Shown here: positions 5,933 to 6,593 of the stretch, one piece after another
How the letters are laid out: each line of letters begins with the position of its first letter
How positions within the stretch are numbered: position 1 is the first letter of the stretch
Assembly (NCBI GenBank): GCA_031288215.1
Contig: JAITRV010000325.1
Span: forward strand, 1-6,593
DNA from: Spirochaetaceae bacterium
GTDB taxonomy: Bacteria; Spirochaetota; Spirochaetia; Treponematales; Breznakiellaceae
Direction: 5' to 3'
DNA length: 6,593 nt
Notes under the pieces: generated by a model
What the model was told of the DNA's origin: nothing
The model's input: only the letters and a program-made list of their open reading frames with translations
Database searches by the model: none
Position numbers and translations under genes: made by a program

Positions 5933-6187
5933 ATGCAAACGCTTACCATACCAATATCAGAAGCCATACTTACCGCGGCTAATATGGATAAAGAAGAACT
6001 CGCCGAAGGCATGAGACGGGAATACGCCATGAAGCTTTTCCGGCAGGGGAAATTGACCCTCGCGCAATCTGCTGAACTGTGCGGTCTGGGTATATATGAT
6101 TTTATGTCCGTCCTGTCTCAGGCGGGTATTCCGGTCATAGACTATGACCCCCAGGAACTTGAACAAGAGTTATCCTGCTTTCAGTAA
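5933..6187 (+). CDS. UPF0175 family antitoxin-like protein
   Basis: An 84-residue protein that matches the UPF0175 (PF03683) pattern: a short N-terminal strand with LTIPISEAIL, an acidic helix with DKEELAEGMRREYAMKLFRQGKL (about 19-41), then the helix-turn-helix-like LTLAQSAELCGLGIYDFMSVL (about 41-61) and the typical ending AGIPVIDYDPQELEQEL. Such proteins are small DNA-binding antitoxins usually encoded right before a DUF3368 PIN-like nuclease. The ATG at 5933 has a good ribosome site, GGAAGG, six bases upstream, and it has its own promoter and a possible operator. Base composition is visibly more AT-rich than in the chemoreceptor-to-PTS block, which fits an acquired module. The partner toxin downstream is only a stump, so this is probably an orphan antitoxin that may still act as a repressor or protect against related toxins. 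Confidence 0.85.
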   Translation: MQTLTIPISEAILTAANMDKEELAEGMRREYAMKLFRQGKLTLAQSAELCGLGIYDFMSVLSQAGIPVIDYDPQELEQELSCFQ

Positions 6188-6190
6188 GCC

Positions 6191-6256
6191 ATGATTATTG
6201 TCTGTGATGCTTCCCCCCTGATTGCCCCTTATATCGCGGAGGAGCGGGTCCCGTAG
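6191..6256 (+). pseudogene. Truncated DUF3368 / PIN-like toxin remnant
   Basis: Starting three bases after the antitoxin stop, 22 codons including the stop read MIIVCDASPLIAPYIAEERVP. The opening MIIVxDxSPLI is the hallmark N-terminus of DUF3368 PIN-like toxins, including the first acidic metal-binding residue (Asp6). Intact members are about 150-170 residues, so the other catalytic acids are gone. No reading frame over the next 300 bases resumes a PIN-like sequence, which argues for loss of the distal part and joining to unrelated DNA around codon 12-16, not a simple frameshift. It should be inactive as a nuclease. Confidence 0.7.
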
Positions 6257-6274
6257 CCGGGGGCGGCTGGGCAC

Positions 6275-6323
6275 AAAAAAGCGGGGAGGGAGGACGGACC
6301 TTTGGTCCGCCCTCCCCTCCCCG
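6275..6323 (-). terminator. Strong intrinsic terminator of the right-edge minus-strand gene
   Basis: A long GC-rich stem (6282-6300 with 6304-6323, loop AAA on the minus strand, about 18 pairs with one mismatch and one bulge) is followed on the minus strand by C and then TTTTTT (6280-6275). It lies 45 bases beyond the stop codon of the minus-strand gene. On the plus strand the same stem has only TTTT, seven bases after it, so it may also stop antitoxin transcripts less efficiently. Confidence 0.85.
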
Positions 6324-6367
6324 GCAGTTTTACCGGCTATGGGCGCCCGGTATTCAGGTCAGGGGGT

Positions 6368-6593
6368 CTATGGGTTTTTGATCGCCCATTTGTCGTAGAC
6401 ATTTGCTGCCGCACTATAATTCCAATACATTGTCGGGCCCGTCTTGGAATACCGCTCATGAGCCTTGCCGGAGAATTCGGCGCCATTGCCGATCCGTACA
6501 ATCACATAATCAGTCGGGATCTGTGCAACCAAGCTCGTGAAATAACTGGCTATGGCGGGGGGTGTTTCGGACCCATTGAGTGTGCCAAAACCA
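6368..6593 (-). CDS. Hypothetical protein, C-terminal 74 residues (5' end outside window)
   Basis: On the minus strand a frame is open from the window edge (first whole codon at 6592-6590) to a TAG at 6370-6368. It begins GFGTLNGSETPPAIASYFTS, continues LVAQIPTDYVIVRIGNGAEF and ends with WNYSAAANVYDKWAIKNP. The sequence is non-repetitive with mixed aromatic and polar residues, typical of a folded protein and not of a shadow frame. A textbook terminator follows in the same orientation, which supports a real gene. I do not recognise the family. The Tyr, Trp, Asn and Ser richness near the end would fit a secreted or surface protein, but no signal peptide can be judged because the N-terminus is outside the window. 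There is no clear transmembrane segment in the visible part. Confidence 0.72.
   Translation of the reverse strand, partial: GFGTLNGSETPPAIASYFTSLVAQIPTDYVIVRIGNGAEFSGKAHERYSKTGPTMYWNYSAAANVYDKWAIKNP

Noticed and set aside
1..6593. CRISPR arrays, tRNA or rRNA genes, insertion sequences
   Set aside because: No regularly spaced repeats, cloverleaf, ribosomal sequence, transposase or terminal inverted repeats were seen on either strand.

Overview
The window looks like chromosome of a fairly GC-rich Gram-negative bacterium, most likely a spirochete of the Treponema type. This rests on a chemoreceptor whose signalling domain matches my memory of treponemal receptors, and on the TIGR03546/TIGR03545 gene pair, known from bacteria with outer membranes. 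No rRNA or marker gene fixes the taxon, so this is an inference.

Layout. (1) Positions 1-1017 (+) hold the C-terminal part of a methyl-accepting chemotaxis protein: end of a membrane helix, HAMP domain and signalling hairpin. Its descending helix arm is about 75 residues shorter than its ascending arm, which points to an internal in-frame deletion. (2) 1070-1600 and 1606-3771 (+) are a tight two-gene unit: a small multi-pass membrane protein (TIGR03546) and a large single-anchor envelope protein (TIGR03545) with an AsmA-like stretch after its membrane segment. Their function is unknown. (3) Convergent to these, 5618-3830 (-) is a PTS unit of the ascorbate (Ula) family: IIC, then IIB. No IIA gene is present. 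A strong promoter at 5785-5813 gives an untranslated leader of about 160 nt packed with inverted repeats, and another hairpin lies between the two genes. (4) Divergently, a second strong promoter (5845-5873, +) drives a UPF0175-family antitoxin gene (5933-6187), followed 3 nt later by a 21-codon stump of its usual PIN-like toxin partner. (5) At the right edge a gene of unknown function enters on the minus strand and ends at 6368. It is followed by a classic intrinsic terminator at 6275-6323.

The only gene-free stretch over 300 bases is 5619-5932. It holds the two back-to-back promoters, the PTS leader and a possible antitoxin operator. The PTS proteins would import and phosphorylate a sugar acid or related sugar, taking phosphate from a IIA encoded elsewhere. 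The antitoxin appears to be an orphan left by loss of the toxin. The points most worth following up are the structured PTS leader, with two complementary hairpin loops just upstream of the ribosome binding site, and the uncharacterised TIGR03546/TIGR03545 pair.
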